This document shows positions 18,802-27,389 of a stretch of 64,000 nt of DNA, one piece after another. Each line of letters begins with the position of its first letter. Position 1 is the first letter of the stretch. The notes beneath the pieces were generated by a model. It did no database searches, had not been told where the DNA came from, and worked only from the letters and a program-made list of their open reading frames with translations. The DNA comes from Thiomicrospira aerophila AL3 (GTDB lineage Bacteria; Pseudomonadota; Gammaproteobacteria; Thiomicrospirales; Thiomicrospiraceae): NCBI RefSeq assembly GCF_000227665.2, contig NZ_CP007030.1:1612001-1676000 (forward strand), read 5' to 3'. The position numbers were made by a program, and so were the translations under genes.

Positions 18802-19179
18802 ATGAAAAGATCATTGTTAGCAGCGGGGGTTTTAAGCTTAGGTTTGTGGAACCTCGAAGCGCAGGCTTCCGATCACGGTCCGCAACATTTTAAAGGTGTG
18901 CCTTCTGAAACCTATGAACAGGCGGTGGCGAATTTAGCTGAATATAACCCCAAATTGGCCGCAATCGTCGCCAAGGAATCCTTAACTCCAAAAGACATGG
19001 CGGATATTCATCAGTTGACCTATACGCTGGAAAATGCCATAGAACGGATTAAAGAACATTTGGAAATGACCGCCGAAACGCTTGAAGATGTGCATCAAGC
19101 CAGTGAAAAAGCGCAATACGATATTGCCCGCGATCAAGGCCGCATCTATCTTGAGCAATCTAGGGTTTTTGTAAAATAA
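18802..19179 (+). CDS. Small exported helical protein (DUF6746-like), copy 2
   Basis: 125 residues starting at the ATG at 18802. The frame is open further upstream, but the GGAG and the signal peptide (MKRSLLAAGVLSLGLW) fix this start. From DH onward it matches copy 1 almost exactly until the last ten residues (LEQSRVFVK here, LDASNLLIK there). About 70 bases upstream are also similar (a T-rich run, then GTGGAGT before ATG), so the promoter was duplicated too. Function is unknown and periplasmic location is inferred. Confidence 0.8.
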   Translation: MKRSLLAAGVLSLGLWNLEAQASDHGPQHFKGVPSETYEQAVANLAEYNPKLAAIVAKESLTPKDMADIHQLTYTLENAIERIKEHLEMTAETLEDVHQASEKAQYDIARDQGRIYLEQSRVFVK

Positions 19180-19183
19180 AAAT

Positions 19184-19210
19184 CTACCAGGCCTGCTGCT
19201 GACCTGATAG
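19184..19210. terminator. Possible hairpin between copy 2 and metE
   Basis: CTACCAGG and CCTGATAG form an imperfect stem (one mismatch) around a CAGGCCTG palindrome at 19188-19195, four bases after the copy 2 stop and facing the metE 3' end. There is no strong T-run, so termination is uncertain. Confidence 0.4.
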
Positions 19211-19247
19211 GTTCTATTAAACAAAGGATTTACGGATTAAGACGTAA

Positions 19248-21599
19248 TTAAGCCGTTTTTTGTTTGTCGACAAATTGCGCTCGAAGCTGTTGTGCGGCTT
19301 TGACCATATTCGCCAGTGCCGGTTCGGTTTCCGCCCAGCCGCGGGTTTTTAAACCGCAATCCGGGTTGACCCATAGCCGTTCAGCCGGAATCAATTGGGC
19401 GGCTTTTTCAGTCAAACGCACCATCTGCTCGACCGTCGGAATATTCGGCGAATGGATGTCATACACCCCCGGGCCGATTTCATTCGGATAGGCAAAATCG
19501 ACAAACGCATCCAGCAGTTTCATATTGGATTTCGAGGTTTCAATCGTAATCACATCGGCATCCATCGCTGCCACCGCTTCGATAATGTCATTAAACTCCG
19601 AATAACACATGTGGGTATGAATCTGCGTATCATTCTGCACACCAGACGTGGTAACGCGGAAACTGTTGACCGCCCAGCGTAAATAGTCCGCCCAATCCGA
19701 CTTTTTCAACGGCAAACCTTCGCGTAAGGCCGCTTCATCAATCTGAATCATATGAATACCGGCGACTTCCAAATCCAGCACCTCATCACGCAAAGCCAAA
19801 GCAATTTGGTTACAGGTGGTTTCACGCGGCTGATCATTGCGCACAAACGACCATTGCAACATGGTCACCGCGCCGGTCAACATGCCTTTCATAATCTGAT
19901 CAGTTTGGCTTTGCGCATACTGCGACCAGCTCACCGTCATCGCTTGCGGACGCGACACATCGCCAAAAATAATCGGTGGTTTCACACAACGCGAACCGTA
20001 AGACTGCACCCAACCGAACTGAGTAAAGGCATAGCCATCCAACTGCTCACCAAAGTATTCCACCATGTCATTGCGTTCAGGTTCGCCATGCACCAAGACA
20101 TCAATGCCAATGCGTTCTTGACGTTCACAGACATCACGAATCTCCGCTTGCATCGCCGCGATATACTGCGCTTCGGTCAGCGTGCCGTTTTTAAACTGAC
20201 GACGTGCTTGACGGATTTCAGCCGTTTGTGGAAACGAGCCAATGGTGGTGGTCGGGAACAGCGGCAAATTAAACTTAGCTTTTTGCAGTCGCGCGCGCTC
20301 GCTGTAAGGCGCAGCACGATCAAGCGGTAAGTTAGCCAACTGCGCCAAACGCGCTTGCACCTGCGCATTATGAATCAGCTCAGATTGCTGTTTGTCTGCC
20401 ATCAGCTTGGCGTTCGCTTGCAACGCAGCTTGATCAGCTTGACCGTTTAGCGCATCGGCAATCAGCTTTACCTCGGCGAGTTTTTGTTTGGCAAACGCCA
20501 GATAGCTTTTCAGTTCAGGATTGAGTTTATCCTCCACCTCCAGATTCAGCGGCACATGCAATAACGAACAGCTCGGCGCAATCCACAAATGATCAGCAAA
20601 CTTATCTTTGGCGGCTTGCAGGCTGGCAAGCGCCGCATTCAAATCGGTTTTCCAAATATTACGACCATCAACCAAACCAAGCGACAACACCTTATCCGCC
20701 GGATACTGCGCAATCAGCGCATTTAACTGCTTTTCGCCGCGCAAGCCATCATAATGCAGGCCTGCTACCGGTAGATTGCACACTAAATCCAAGTGCGCGC
20801 CCAAGGTTTCAAAATAGCTCGCCAACAGAATTTTCACCGGCGTTTGGCTCAATTCAGCATAAGCGAAATCAAACGCCTGCTGCCATTCTGCGCTCAGTTC
20901 CAAGCCCAAAATCGGCTCATCAATTTGCACCCAGTGAATCCCCTGCTCGGCCAGTTTTTGCAGAATTTGTTGATAGATTTTTAGTAACGCTGGCAAACGA
21001 CTCAGCTTAGGAATCGCATGGCCGACATTTTCCGCCAAATACAAATAAGTCACCGGCCCGACCAACACCGGTTTAAAGTCAATATTCTGCCCATCGCCCT
21101 TGAGTGCTAAAGCTTCCGCCACTTCCGCAAACAAGCGCGTATCGGTAATCGCAAATTCAGTGTCGTCATACAGCTCCGGCACAATGTAATGGTAATTGGT
21201 ATCAAACCATTTTTTCATCGCCCCCGCATAACCCGCTTTAGATGGATTGGCTTGATGCCCGTGCCCGGCACAGCAGGCCTGGTCGTCGGACGGCGCACGC
21301 CCCCGCGCCATCCGAAACGCCACATCCAACTCATAATTTTCCTGACGGAAACGCTTGGGAATCACGCCCAGCAAAGTGCTCATATTTAATACTTGGTCGT
21401 AATAGGCAAAGTCATTCAGTGGAATCAGCTCAATGCCCGCGGCGATTTGCGTTTGAATGTTTTGATAGCGAATCTCCGCCGCCACCGCATCGAGTTCGGC
21501 TTGGGTTTTATCGCCCTTCCAATAGGCCTCCAGCGCAAATTTCAATTCACGAAAATCGCCAATGCGCGGATAACCGAGGTTATGCGTTTTAATCGTCAT
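19248..21599 (-). CDS. metE: Cobalamin-independent methionine synthase
   Basis: Transfers a methyl group from methyltetrahydrofolate polyglutamate to homocysteine. 783 residues in two barrels. The C-terminal zinc site shows [11 protein letters not shown] (His-x-Cys) and [12 protein letters not shown] (second Cys). The N-terminus [20 protein letters not shown] is typical. Near residues 105-125 there is a Cys/His/Gly-rich stretch ([20 protein letters not shown]) before [15 protein letters not shown] that is longer than I expect for E. coli MetE; a CAGGCCTG palindrome lies inside it. AAGGA precedes the ATG. The regulator metR is 10.4 kb away in divergent orientation. Confidence 0.96.
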   Translation of the reverse strand: MTIKTHNLGYPRIGDFRELKFALEAYWKGDKTQAELDAVAAEIRYQNIQTQIAAGIELIPLNDFAYYDQVLNMSTLLGVIPKRFRQENYELDVAFRMARGRAPSDDQACCAGHGHQANPSKAGYAGAMKKWFDTNYHYIVPELYDDTEFAITDTRLFAEVAEALALKGDGQNIDFKPVLVGPVTYLYLAENVGHAIPKLSRLPALLKIYQQILQKLAEQGIHWVQIDEPILGLELSAEWQQAFDFAYAELSQTPVKILLASYFETLGAHLDLVCNLPVAGLHYDGLRGEKQLNALIAQYPADKVLSLGLVDGRNIWKTDLNAALASLQAAKDKFADHLWIAPSCSLLHVPLNLEVEDKLNPELKSYLAFAKQKLAEVKLIADALNGQADQAALQANAKLMADKQQSELIHNAQVQARLAQLANLPLDRAAPYSERARLQKAKFNLPLFPTTTIGSFPQTAEIRQARRQFKNGTLTEAQYIAAMQAEIRDVCERQERIGIDVLVHGEPERNDMVEYFGEQLDGYAFTQFGWVQSYGSRCVKPPIIFGDVSRPQAMTVSWSQYAQSQTDQIMKGMLTGAVTMLQWSFVRNDQPRETTCNQIALALRDEVLDLEVAGIHMIQIDEAALREGLPLKKSDWADYLRWAVNSFRVTTSGVQNDTQIHTHMCYSEFNDIIEAVAAMDADVITIETSKSNMKLLDAFVDFAYPNEIGPGVYDIHSPNIPTVEQMVRLTEKAAQLIPAERLWVNPDCGLKTRGWAETEPALANMVKAAQQLRAQFVDKQKTA

Positions 21600-21685
21600 G
21601 TTTGTTTCCTTGTCTTATTTAAACCAACGAAAGTGTAATCGCCGATTATGGTAAGACGCCACCAACATGAAAACAAACGAATAAA

Positions 21686-21703
21686 ATTCAAATTAACTTG
21701 AAT
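21686..21703. promoter_or_regulatory. Inverted repeat upstream of metE, candidate MetR site
   Basis: ATTCAA-N6-TTGAAT, a perfect dyad 87 bases upstream of the metE start, in an AT-rich segment. MetR sites contain TGAA/TTCA half-sites. A similar run (CGAATTAAAATC..TAAACTTGAA) lies just upstream of metR near 31938-31965. Assignment is by motif and position only. Confidence 0.45.
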
Positions 21704-21792
21704 TAAATTGATAGTGATAGAAAGGGGCTAGCTAATCGAGAATTTAGCGCGGCTTAAAATTCTACTTTTAACTTCGGTTATAAATGGGGGGA

Positions 21793-21819
21793 TTACACTT
21801 CTAGTTCTTTTTCGTCCAT
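21793..21819 (-). other. Eight-codon reading frame at the distal end of the cassette array
   Basis: After the last attC (minus strand) come GAGGAA, an ATG and the peptide MDEKELEV before TAA. The position is that of a cassette gene start, but no attC with a matching R'' follows. It looks like the stump of a fifth, truncated cassette. The remaining 21600-21792 holds only the metE upstream region. Confidence 0.35.
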
Positions 21820-21834
21820 GACTATTCCTCGTGT

Positions 21835-21903
21835 GCTCTAACGCCCTGCTCAGCGGGCAATTGAAGCGCAGCGTAAATTGTCCACTGCAGCAGTTTGTTA
21901 TGC
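21835..21903 (-). repeat. attC site of cassette 4
   Basis: On the minus strand it runs from R'' GCATAAC (containing the TAA stop of the upstream gene) to R' GTTAGAG, with imperfect inner arms (CTGCTGCAGTGGACAATT against AATTGCCCGCTGAGCAG). R'' matches the cassette's own first bases, TTATGCAT. Confidence 0.88.
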
Positions 21904-22458
21904 ATTGAACAGTCCCCGCCTGAACACTCCAAGTTCTTCCGCCCACTGTTTTGAAACTTTATGAAGAATATGAGCAAGCTCTCTACAACACTCAGGAGTA
22001 AAAAAAGCATTATCCTCGCCCAAATCGGCATTTATGTATTCAAGAATATTGCCATGGCAAAGGTTGTGGCGAATACGCACCACCTCAGTATTGACCAGGT
22101 TAGGTTTCTTACTTTTTAGCTTTTCTAGAAAATCACTCTCTTCTGGAAAAGCCAAATATTCTACTGGCAATCCTGCATCTTGAGCAGATTTTAGAAGCCT
22201 GTTGCTCAACGTCTTAATAGGATCAAGCTCTTCCACTCGAGCTGGATTCTCTACTTGAGATATTGTAACTCTTAGGGAGGCTTCGATACCGTTAAGGAAA
22301 CTTGTACATGCTGGTAGATAGAGTTCGCTTTTCAGCGCTTGAACTGCCTGCGTAAAGAACCAATGGACTTCAGCGCCAAGACCTCGCTCAGCGAAGAAGA
22401 CTTTCTCTTGATACTCCCTTTGTCCGACCTCTATGAACTTTTGAATTTCTTCATTCAT
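21898..22458 (-). CDS. Cassette 4: HEPN-like hypothetical protein
   Basis: 186 residues, helical, with no signal peptide. The segment VVRIRHNLCHGN holds R130-x4-H135 with an Asn between, the pattern of HEPN ribonuclease motifs (RNxxxH or RHNxxH). An earlier helical stretch (ACTSFLNGIEASLR) resembles the first HEPN helices, where a small hydrophobic helix ends in an acidic residue. The stop codon lies inside the attC R'' box, as is usual in cassettes. Possible roles are defence or a toxin. No antitoxin is adjacent in this cassette. Function is inferred from the motif only. Confidence 0.65.
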   Translation of the reverse strand: MNEEIQKFIEVGQREYQEKVFFAERGLGAEVHWFFTQAVQALKSELYLPACTSFLNGIEASLRVTISQVENPARVEELDPIKTLSNRLLKSAQDAGLPVEYLAFPEESDFLEKLKSKKPNLVNTEVVRIRHNLCHGNILEYINADLGEDNAFFTPECCRELAHILHKVSKQWAEELGVFRRGLFNA

Positions 22459-22474
22459 GCACTACCCTCAAGAT

Positions 22475-22530
22475 GCATAACGCCCTAATTAATCGCCGCT
22501 TTAGCGGTCGATTGCATTAAATTGTTAGGC
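22475..22530 (-). repeat. attC site of cassette 3
   Basis: Short attC of 56 bases: R'' GCCTAAC to R' GTTATGC on the minus strand, with paired arms ATCGACCGC / GCGGCGAT around a small loop. The 3' end of the upstream gene runs through it. Confidence 0.85.
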
Positions 22531-23210
22531 TCTTCATTGCCAATAGCAACAAGCCAATCGAACATGTTTTCATAGTTTGGATATGGAGAAAATATATCTG
22601 CTTTAAGAACCGAAATTATTGTGCGAGCCATCAAAACCATATCTTGTCTTGAAAAAGTCCAAAAATCATTGTCTCTATCATGCTGAACTGAGTGTATATG
22701 GACACGATTGCGGAGCTTTCTAAGATGGTTAAGTTTTGAATAGACTTCAGACTCAAAGCCTAATATTTTTGTTTTTTCTGCACGCTTACACATATCGATG
22801 AATTTCATCTCCACATCGACGGGGTTCTCTAGTTTTCGATAATGTGTCACTTCAAACTTATAATCTGAACCACTATCTGTGAATTTATTCGTTTCTCGTT
22901 TTTGAATCTCTTCCCACTCTAACTGCTTGTTTAGATTATTGCCTTTTAATAGCATCCATAGAATGGACTCAATCACACTGCTTCCAGTGATTACAAATGT
23001 TTTTATCAGCTGGCTTTCTATCACTGCATGAGTAGGTAGGCTTGTCATGATATAACTGATATATTCCATGTACTGCAACGAGTATGAAATGTTTCGAATA
23101 TACGCTCGCCGGTACTTTACAAAAACTTTTCCCGGCAACGCTCGTTGCAGGTAGTCATGATAGTGCTGAACACGTTTTGGCATAAATTCTTCGTTTTTTT
23201 CTAATGCCAT
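22485..23210 (-). CDS. Cassette 3: HEPN-like hypothetical protein
   Basis: 241 residues, unrelated in sequence to the cassette 4 product. LRKLRNRVHIHS near residues 163-174 contains Arg-Asn with His at +4 and +6, reminiscent of an HEPN RNase site. The preceding segment (TFVITGSSVIESILWMLL) fits the N-terminal HEPN helices. The last ~14 residues (ending LMQSTAKAAIN) are encoded by attC itself, so the C-terminus is a by-product of cassette structure. The start ATG lies near the cassette 5' end. No family name can be given. Confidence 0.6.
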   Translation of the reverse strand: MALEKNEEFMPKRVQHYHDYLQRALPGKVFVKYRRAYIRNISYSLQYMEYISYIMTSLPTHAVIESQLIKTFVITGSSVIESILWMLLKGNNLNKQLEWEEIQKRETNKFTDSGSDYKFEVTHYRKLENPVDVEMKFIDMCKRAEKTKILGFESEVYSKLNHLRKLRNRVHIHSVQHDRDNDFWTFSRQDMVLMARTIISVLKADIFSPYPNYENMFDWLVAIGNEEPNNLMQSTAKAAIN

Positions 23211-23225
23211 GATCTATCCTGTGTA

Positions 23226-23303
23226 GCCTAACGCCCGCCATCACCGGTGACAAAACCGGCGCGAAGCAGAGGTTTTGACGTCCGGTGCATGGCTTGGTTA
23301 GGC
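23226..23303 (-). repeat. attC site of cassette 2 (TIR-caspase)
   Basis: 78-base attC with R'' GCCTAAC and R' GTTAGGC. Long complementary arms (CACCGGACGTCAAAACC against GGTTTTGTCACCGGTG) have the usual unpaired bases. It lies 18 bases after the caspase stop. Confidence 0.92.
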
Positions 23304-23321
23304 GCTGTATACATGTGGCAC

Positions 23322-24296
23322 CTATAGTCGATTCTTTGCGACGAGTCGCCTGTAATGCTCTCCTAAAGCTGTAAGCCTACAGCCTTTACTTTCCATTGCC
23401 GCATTCCACATATGAGGAGCGTCATCGGGAACGAGGAGGTTTAGGCGATTGTATCTCTGCAAAATAGCAAACTTCCGATTGTTCTCTGGATCTGGCGGGG
23501 GCATACCATCGTCTCGACCCTTCATTTCTGGCTCAAATGTTGGATCAAGCTTGAAAATCGCTCCTGGAGACGGGAAGAACTCGGTTATCCTGCGCAAGTC
23601 CTCGATGGCGATGGCAGGCGTGGATTTTCTAAGCGACACAAACTGCCTGACATTTGTTTTGAATACGGGCCTTTGCTCCCAAGCCCCTAGCGATTGATCA
23701 ATGTGCGCATACACGCTACCAGGAGTGATATCTCCTGTTAGGTTTGCCGCACTACCGTTTAATGCATCCACAAAAAGAGTGGTAAAAACTCCTCTGCCAT
23801 TCTCTTCTGTAGCATATTGGTCCTTGGTGGATGCTGTGAGCACAGTTAAACCTTCAGAAAGAGTTGCGAGCTGCCCAGCCTCTGGGGGAGTACCTGCGAT
23901 TCCAGAATGACAACTATCAAGAACGATCACTTTGTTTTTAGCTGGTGAAGCGTTGGCCAATGTTAGTATCTCGGAAAGTGATACTCCTTCGTCACCTCTG
24001 CTTGAGTCAGAAGCCAAAAGATATCCGCCGGCAGTTTCGATATGCCCATGCCCAGCGAAGTAGAACAATGCAATGTCCGCATCAGTTCTGAAAAGCTGCT
24101 CGATTTGATCTTTAAGATCTCCGCGCTTAACTTTGTTATCGGGTCCGGTTCCGGTCAGCAAGCGGCAATCAAAGTTTACAGCTCCGCCATCATGACGCTC
24201 CAAAACAGCTTTGACTGAGTGGGCATCATTGACGCATCCATGCAGCGATCCACCATGATCGTAATGATTGATGCCCACAACTAAGGCAATTCGCAT
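23322..24296 (-). CDS. Cassette 2: caspase-like protease, putative type IV Thoeris effector
   Basis: 324 residues. The N-terminal ~215 form a peptidase C14 fold: [20 protein letters not shown], catalytic His83 in FYFAGHGH and catalytic Cys129 in [10 protein letters not shown]. The C-terminal ~110 residues are unassigned and may be regulatory or ligand-binding. The ATG follows AAGGAG and lies 15 bases after the TIR gene stop, in the same cassette. Published type IV Thoeris pairs a TIR protein that makes N7-cADPR with a caspase-like protease that then degrades cell proteins during phage infection. The gene pair here has that composition. The ligand and activity are inferred. Confidence 0.85.
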   Translation of the reverse strand: MRIALVVGINHYDHGGSLHGCVNDAHSVKAVLERHDGGAVNFDCRLLTGTGPDNKVKRGDLKDQIEQLFRTDADIALFYFAGHGHIETAGGYLLASDSSRGDEGVSLSEILTLANASPAKNKVIVLDSCHSGIAGTPPEAGQLATLSEGLTVLTASTKDQYATEENGRGVFTTLFVDALNGSAANLTGDITPGSVYAHIDQSLGAWEQRPVFKTNVRQFVSLRKSTPAIAIEDLRRITEFFPSPGAIFKLDPTFEPEMKGRDDGMPPPDPENNRKFAILQRYNRLNLLVPDDAPHMWNAAMESKGCRLTALGEHYRRLVAKNRL

Positions 24297-24311
24297 CTTC
24301 TTCTCCTTCCA

Positions 24312-24683
24312 TCACAGGCTATCGATGAAATCTTCGATAGCTTTCCACGTCCATACCACGGTTAGGACGCCTTGGACATTTGTCCTGTCATCTGTATAGG
24401 CCCAAATTCCAAGGACTTTCTTGCCTTCTTCCTTGGCACATGCGATTTCCCACTTTTGCCCGCTGGAGGTCAGAGAGTTCTTACTTATCAAAGCTATGAC
24501 GCCATCCGACCTTTTTATTCTTGTTCGGACCCTATCTTTCCAATTCGTGTCATATGGTTCTTTGACTGACATGTCTATGTATTCAAACGGTGACTTGGTA
24601 TTTAGAGACTGACCTTTAAGAAAGTCGCGTTGCCTCTCGTCCTCAATAGCAAAAGCTACAAATATGGTTTTTTTACTAGCCAT
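24312..24683 (-). CDS. Cassette 2: ThsB-like TIR-domain protein, putative phage sensor
   Basis: 123 residues forming one TIR-like domain of the MTH538/ThsB type: KKTIFVAFAIEDERQRDFL, then WKDRVRTRIKRSDGVIALIS, then KWEIACAKEEGKKVLGI. Glu79 in the WEI motif is at the position of the catalytic glutamate of NAD-consuming TIR enzymes. No transmembrane or extra domain is present. GGAG/AAGAAAA lies just before the ATG and the cassette boundary is 40 bases upstream, so the promoter is probably supplied by the array or lies in the first bases of the cassette. It is co-transcribed with the caspase-like gene. Confidence 0.82.
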   Translation of the reverse strand: MASKKTIFVAFAIEDERQRDFLKGQSLNTKSPFEYIDMSVKEPYDTNWKDRVRTRIKRSDGVIALISKNSLTSSGQKWEIACAKEEGKKVLGIWAYTDDRTNVQGVLTVVWTWKAIEDFIDSL

Positions 24684-24717
24684 TTTTCTTCTCCTAAGTG
24701 TGTAGAGCCACCGGCTC

Positions 24718-24790
24718 GCCTAACGCCAAAGCTCACCGGCGGCGATGGAGCGCAGCGGAATTGCCGTCCGAGTGCAGCGCCTTGTTAGCT
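24718..24790 (-). repeat. attC site of cassette 1 (restriction-modification)
   Basis: 73-base attC: R'' AGCTAAC, with the endonuclease stop codon inside it, to R' GTTAGGC. Arms GCACTCGGACGGC and GCCGCCGGTGAGC are imperfectly complementary. R'' pairs with the cassette start TTAGCTGC at 27388. Confidence 0.9.
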
Positions 24791-25771
24791 GCTTTTTTCA
24801 TGCGGCCCCAGAAAACGGTCACCATTGAAATGAATCATGTGGTCTGGATTGTCTGCTATCCAGACTTCAGTTTCCCAGGCAATATCAGCCGCATTTTTTC
24901 GGAATTCTGCTCGGTCTGGAAAGGCGGTGACGTAAACCAAACCAACTTTGCAATCTTTGAAAGCTTGTTCAAGCTCAATCCAGCGTTTAGGTGATACCGG
25001 CCCATGACTGGTAACTGCTTCGATTAAGAACAACCATTCCCGCTTTTCATCGTACACAACAACGTCCGGTAGTTTGTCGTGTGACATAGGTGGAACACCC
25101 AAGCCTTCCAAATAGTCAGATTCCAAATACATGAGTTTTCCGCCTTCCTTGCGACTACTGGCGGTGTCTCCAATATACAGAAGGCGCCCACCCTCTCCAA
25201 TAAAACGCGAACAAAAGTCATGCACAATGTCTGCATGAAGCTGATTGTGTTTTCCGGGTGACAGCTTGATTACATCGCCATTAGGTAACGTGATTGGGAT
25301 TTGGTGTTTTTGCAGACTGCGCTCATACAATGCTTGAAGCTCAGGAACGGCTTTTTTGAATACTTTAATTTTTTGCCTCCAATCACCGTTAGGGTAAGCC
25401 TTCAATATGTCGATGATTGGCTGATTCAAAGAGTAATTATTGTCTTTGCTATTGGTGGGGCGTGTTGGATCGTCGCGGTTGCGGTCAATGATTCGCGCCT
25501 GTTCAAACTGGTGAAGGGTTTGCCTTCTAATCGTTTCGCGGCTATTGGGTTTGTAGTCTTTGCCGTAATGGTTACGGATGAAGTCCATAATCACATACGT
25601 TGGCAGCAATGGAGCGGTAGCCACCGCCCACCTTTCATTAGGCTTTACATTCGCAAGTGCCAAAAACACCCATGCTGAGCGGTCGTTGTATTGTGCGGGT
25701 GGTAGCCCCAGTTGTTGAAGTATCTCTTTTGCCTGTTCAAGCTTGATTTGTTGTTCTTCTGTGAATTCCAA
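24785..25771 (-). CDS. Cassette 1: BsuBI/PstI-family type II restriction endonuclease
   Basis: 328 residues, close to the size of R.PstI. The C-terminal nuclease domain contains [19 protein letters not shown] (a PD...(D/E) arrangement) and [15 protein letters not shown]. It ends with [10 protein letters not shown], a block I associate with this family. By family, the target would be CTGCAG. It starts 11 bases after the methylase stop and terminates in the attC. Cleavage specificity is inferred. Confidence 0.85.
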   Translation of the reverse strand: MEFTEEQQIKLEQAKEILQQLGLPPAQYNDRSAWVFLALANVKPNERWAVATAPLLPTYVIMDFIRNHYGKDYKPNSRETIRRQTLHQFEQARIIDRNRDDPTRPTNSKDNNYSLNQPIIDILKAYPNGDWRQKIKVFKKAVPELQALYERSLQKHQIPITLPNGDVIKLSPGKHNQLHADIVHDFCSRFIGEGGRLLYIGDTASSRKEGGKLMYLESDYLEGLGVPPMSHDKLPDVVVYDEKREWLFLIEAVTSHGPVSPKRWIELEQAFKDCKVGLVYVTAFPDRAEFRKNAADIAWETEVWIADNPDHMIHFNGDRFLGPHEKSS

Positions 25772-25782
25772 GGCTCTATTCC

Positions 25783-27306
25783 TTACACGGTTTCTTTGAT
25801 CTTTAAAACTCTGTTTACAATAATATTGTTCTGGTCTGCATCAAAGACATTGAGCTTCAATACCTCTTCGCCAATATCTTTAACTTGGTCACGTGTTGGA
25901 AACCTCATAACCCTTATTTCAGTTGCGTTTACTTGGGTGTTGCCAGATATACATCTAAAGTAACGGTCAAAGAATGAACCATTGAAAATAGCGCACAAAC
26001 CATAAGCTTCTTTTTTAGTCAGTTCGCCGGATCTCACACCGATGTAATTGACCTTGTTTCCAAACCCAATGAATTCAAGGTCATCAAAATACTTTGATAG
26101 ATACACACCGGACACTAGGCGGCGCTTTTCATCTTTGGAGGAAAACCGCTTTAGAAGCACATAGTTTTTATTGTTTAATGTGTGCTTTTCGTGTTGTGCC
26201 TGTAGTTCAAAGCGAACATCTTTTTTATTCTCACCAGTCCACAGCGCGGCATAGGGCGTAACATTGTGCGGTCTATACAGTGGTATGGTGTTGTTTTGAC
26301 TGTCTGCTGAAACTATGAAGTTCCGTGTTCTATGCTCAACTACTGGACCGGTTGAAATGAAGTAGCCTGAATCTGTGAATGTTGATTCTAGTTGTTCAGC
26401 CTGTTTTAAAAGGTTGGCTTCTGTGAGTGATTCAGGAATTCTTATCAATCTTTGATCGTTGGATGGGTCAACGATCAAATCAACTGGATAGTTTTGAATT
26501 GTTGCACTTGTCAGATTTGAATCACAGTCACTAGCTCGAACTTCAACAGCTTCATAATTCGCGGCTTTCACGAATTTGCAAATAATATTTTCTTGTAAAA
26601 CCTTATCAGCATCATTTTTAAAAACGCGGTCACGATGTTTGAAAATATGGATTGATTCAATTGCAGTGACATTTAACAGGTAATCTCTGAAGCTTTTGAA
26701 GTAAAGACCATTGGTAAAGCTACGGGGTGTAATTGCTACCATTTGACCGCCTTCATTTAGGCTGGAAGCAACAATAGCCATGAATGAAGCGTATATATTC
26801 GGATCACCACTATACAAGTCACTAACGGCTTTTGCATAAGGTGAGGTTTTAACGTTGTATTTGAAGTAAGGCGGATTGATTACCGATACATCAAAGGATT
26901 CTTTCTTGTCCGGCCGATCAAGCACAAAATCACTATTTCTTATCTCGAAAGTGAATTTAACACTCTTGGACTGGTAAAAGTGTTCAATGTCCTTCATTGT
27001 CTGGTTTAGATGCGCGATAACTAAAGAATCGAGTTCATACAAAACCGCATGAACAGCTTTGCAACCTAGTCCTAAGAGTTGCACGGAAGTAGCAGCAGTC
27101 AAAACACCGGTTCCTGCACCAGCATCAAGAATACTTATTATCTTTCCTTTGGGCTTGTGTAGCATTGAAGCCATATAGTCGGCGACAACTGGACTAGTGA
27201 AAAATTGCCCTAATGTTTTTCGATCTTGCGCAGATTTGCTGCGTAAAAACGCACTCTGAAGACTAATCATGTCATCTTTGGGCTCAATTAATGACTGTTG
27301 ATACAA
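25783..27306 (-). CDS. Cassette 1: adenine-N6 DNA methyltransferase (PstI/BsuBI type)
   Basis: 507 residues, the same length as M.PstI. The SAM motif [14 protein letters not shown] and the catalytic [10 protein letters not shown] identify a gamma-type N6-adenine methylase. [16 protein letters not shown] is typical of the Eco57I/PstI group. It starts at TTG (27306) with a perfect GGAGGTAA at 7 bases, and no ATG fits better. It protects the host from the endonuclease made from the same transcript. A dyad lies in its promoter region at 27344-27364. Confidence 0.9.
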   Translation of the reverse strand: MYQQSLIEPKDDMISLQSAFLRSKSAQDRKTLGQFFTSPVVADYMASMLHKPKGKIISILDAGAGTGVLTAATSVQLLGLGCKAVHAVLYELDSLVIAHLNQTMKDIEHFYQSKSVKFTFEIRNSDFVLDRPDKKESFDVSVINPPYFKYNVKTSPYAKAVSDLYSGDPNIYASFMAIVASSLNEGGQMVAITPRSFTNGLYFKSFRDYLLNVTAIESIHIFKHRDRVFKNDADKVLQENIICKFVKAANYEAVEVRASDCDSNLTSATIQNYPVDLIVDPSNDQRLIRIPESLTEANLLKQAEQLESTFTDSGYFISTGPVVEHRTRNFIVSADSQNNTIPLYRPHNVTPYAALWTGENKKDVRFELQAQHEKHTLNNKNYVLLKRFSSKDEKRRLVSGVYLSKYFDDLEFIGFGNKVNYIGVRSGELTKKEAYGLCAIFNGSFFDRYFRCISGNTQVNATEIRVMRFPTRDQVKDIGEEVLKLNVFDADQNNIIVNRVLKIKETV

Positions 27307-27343
27307 ATTTATTACCTCCAGACCAGATATATCCTCTATTTTA

Positions 27344-27364
27344 CAGTGTTCATGCCAGACACTG
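27344..27364. promoter_or_regulatory. Dyad upstream of the cassette methylase, candidate operator
   Basis: CAGTGT-N9-ACACTG, perfect arms, lying just upstream of a TAAAAT -10-like box (27338-27343, minus strand), about 40 bases before the TTG. An operator here could delay or self-limit methylase expression. No separate controller gene is seen. Confidence 0.35.
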
Positions 27365-27380
27365 AACAGCGCTTCCTTTT

Positions 27381-27389
27381 GCAGCTAAC
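27381..27389 (-). other. Array entry junction (G|TTAGCTGC)
   Basis: GTTAGCTGC on the minus strand is the 5' end of cassette 1 and complements its R'' (GCAGCTAAC at 24784-24792). Upstream there is no recognisable attI or further attC, so insertion may have been at a secondary GTT site. Confidence 0.75.

Larger units (their letters stand above)
21835..27388 (-). mobile_element. Four-cassette integron array without integrase (CALIN-type)
   Basis: Four gene cassettes lie head to tail on the minus strand, each ending in an attC site (24718-24790, 23226-23303, 22475-22530, 21835-21903). Cassette limits follow from the G|TTRRRY crossover: 27388-24724, 24723-23232, 23231-22481 and 22480-21841. In all four, the first 7-8 bases of the cassette are the reverse complement of its own R'' box (TTAGCTGC/GCAGCTAA, TTAGGCG/CGCCTAA, TTAGGCT/AGCCTAA, TTATGCAT/ATGCATAA). 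I see no integron integrase or attI in the window. Cargo is a PstI-type restriction-modification pair, a TIR-caspase pair and two HEPN-like genes. Confidence 0.9.

Noticed and set aside
21728-21946. Minus-strand frame across the distal attC
   Set aside because: It reads through attC and the cassette 4 gene 3' end in another frame; not coding.
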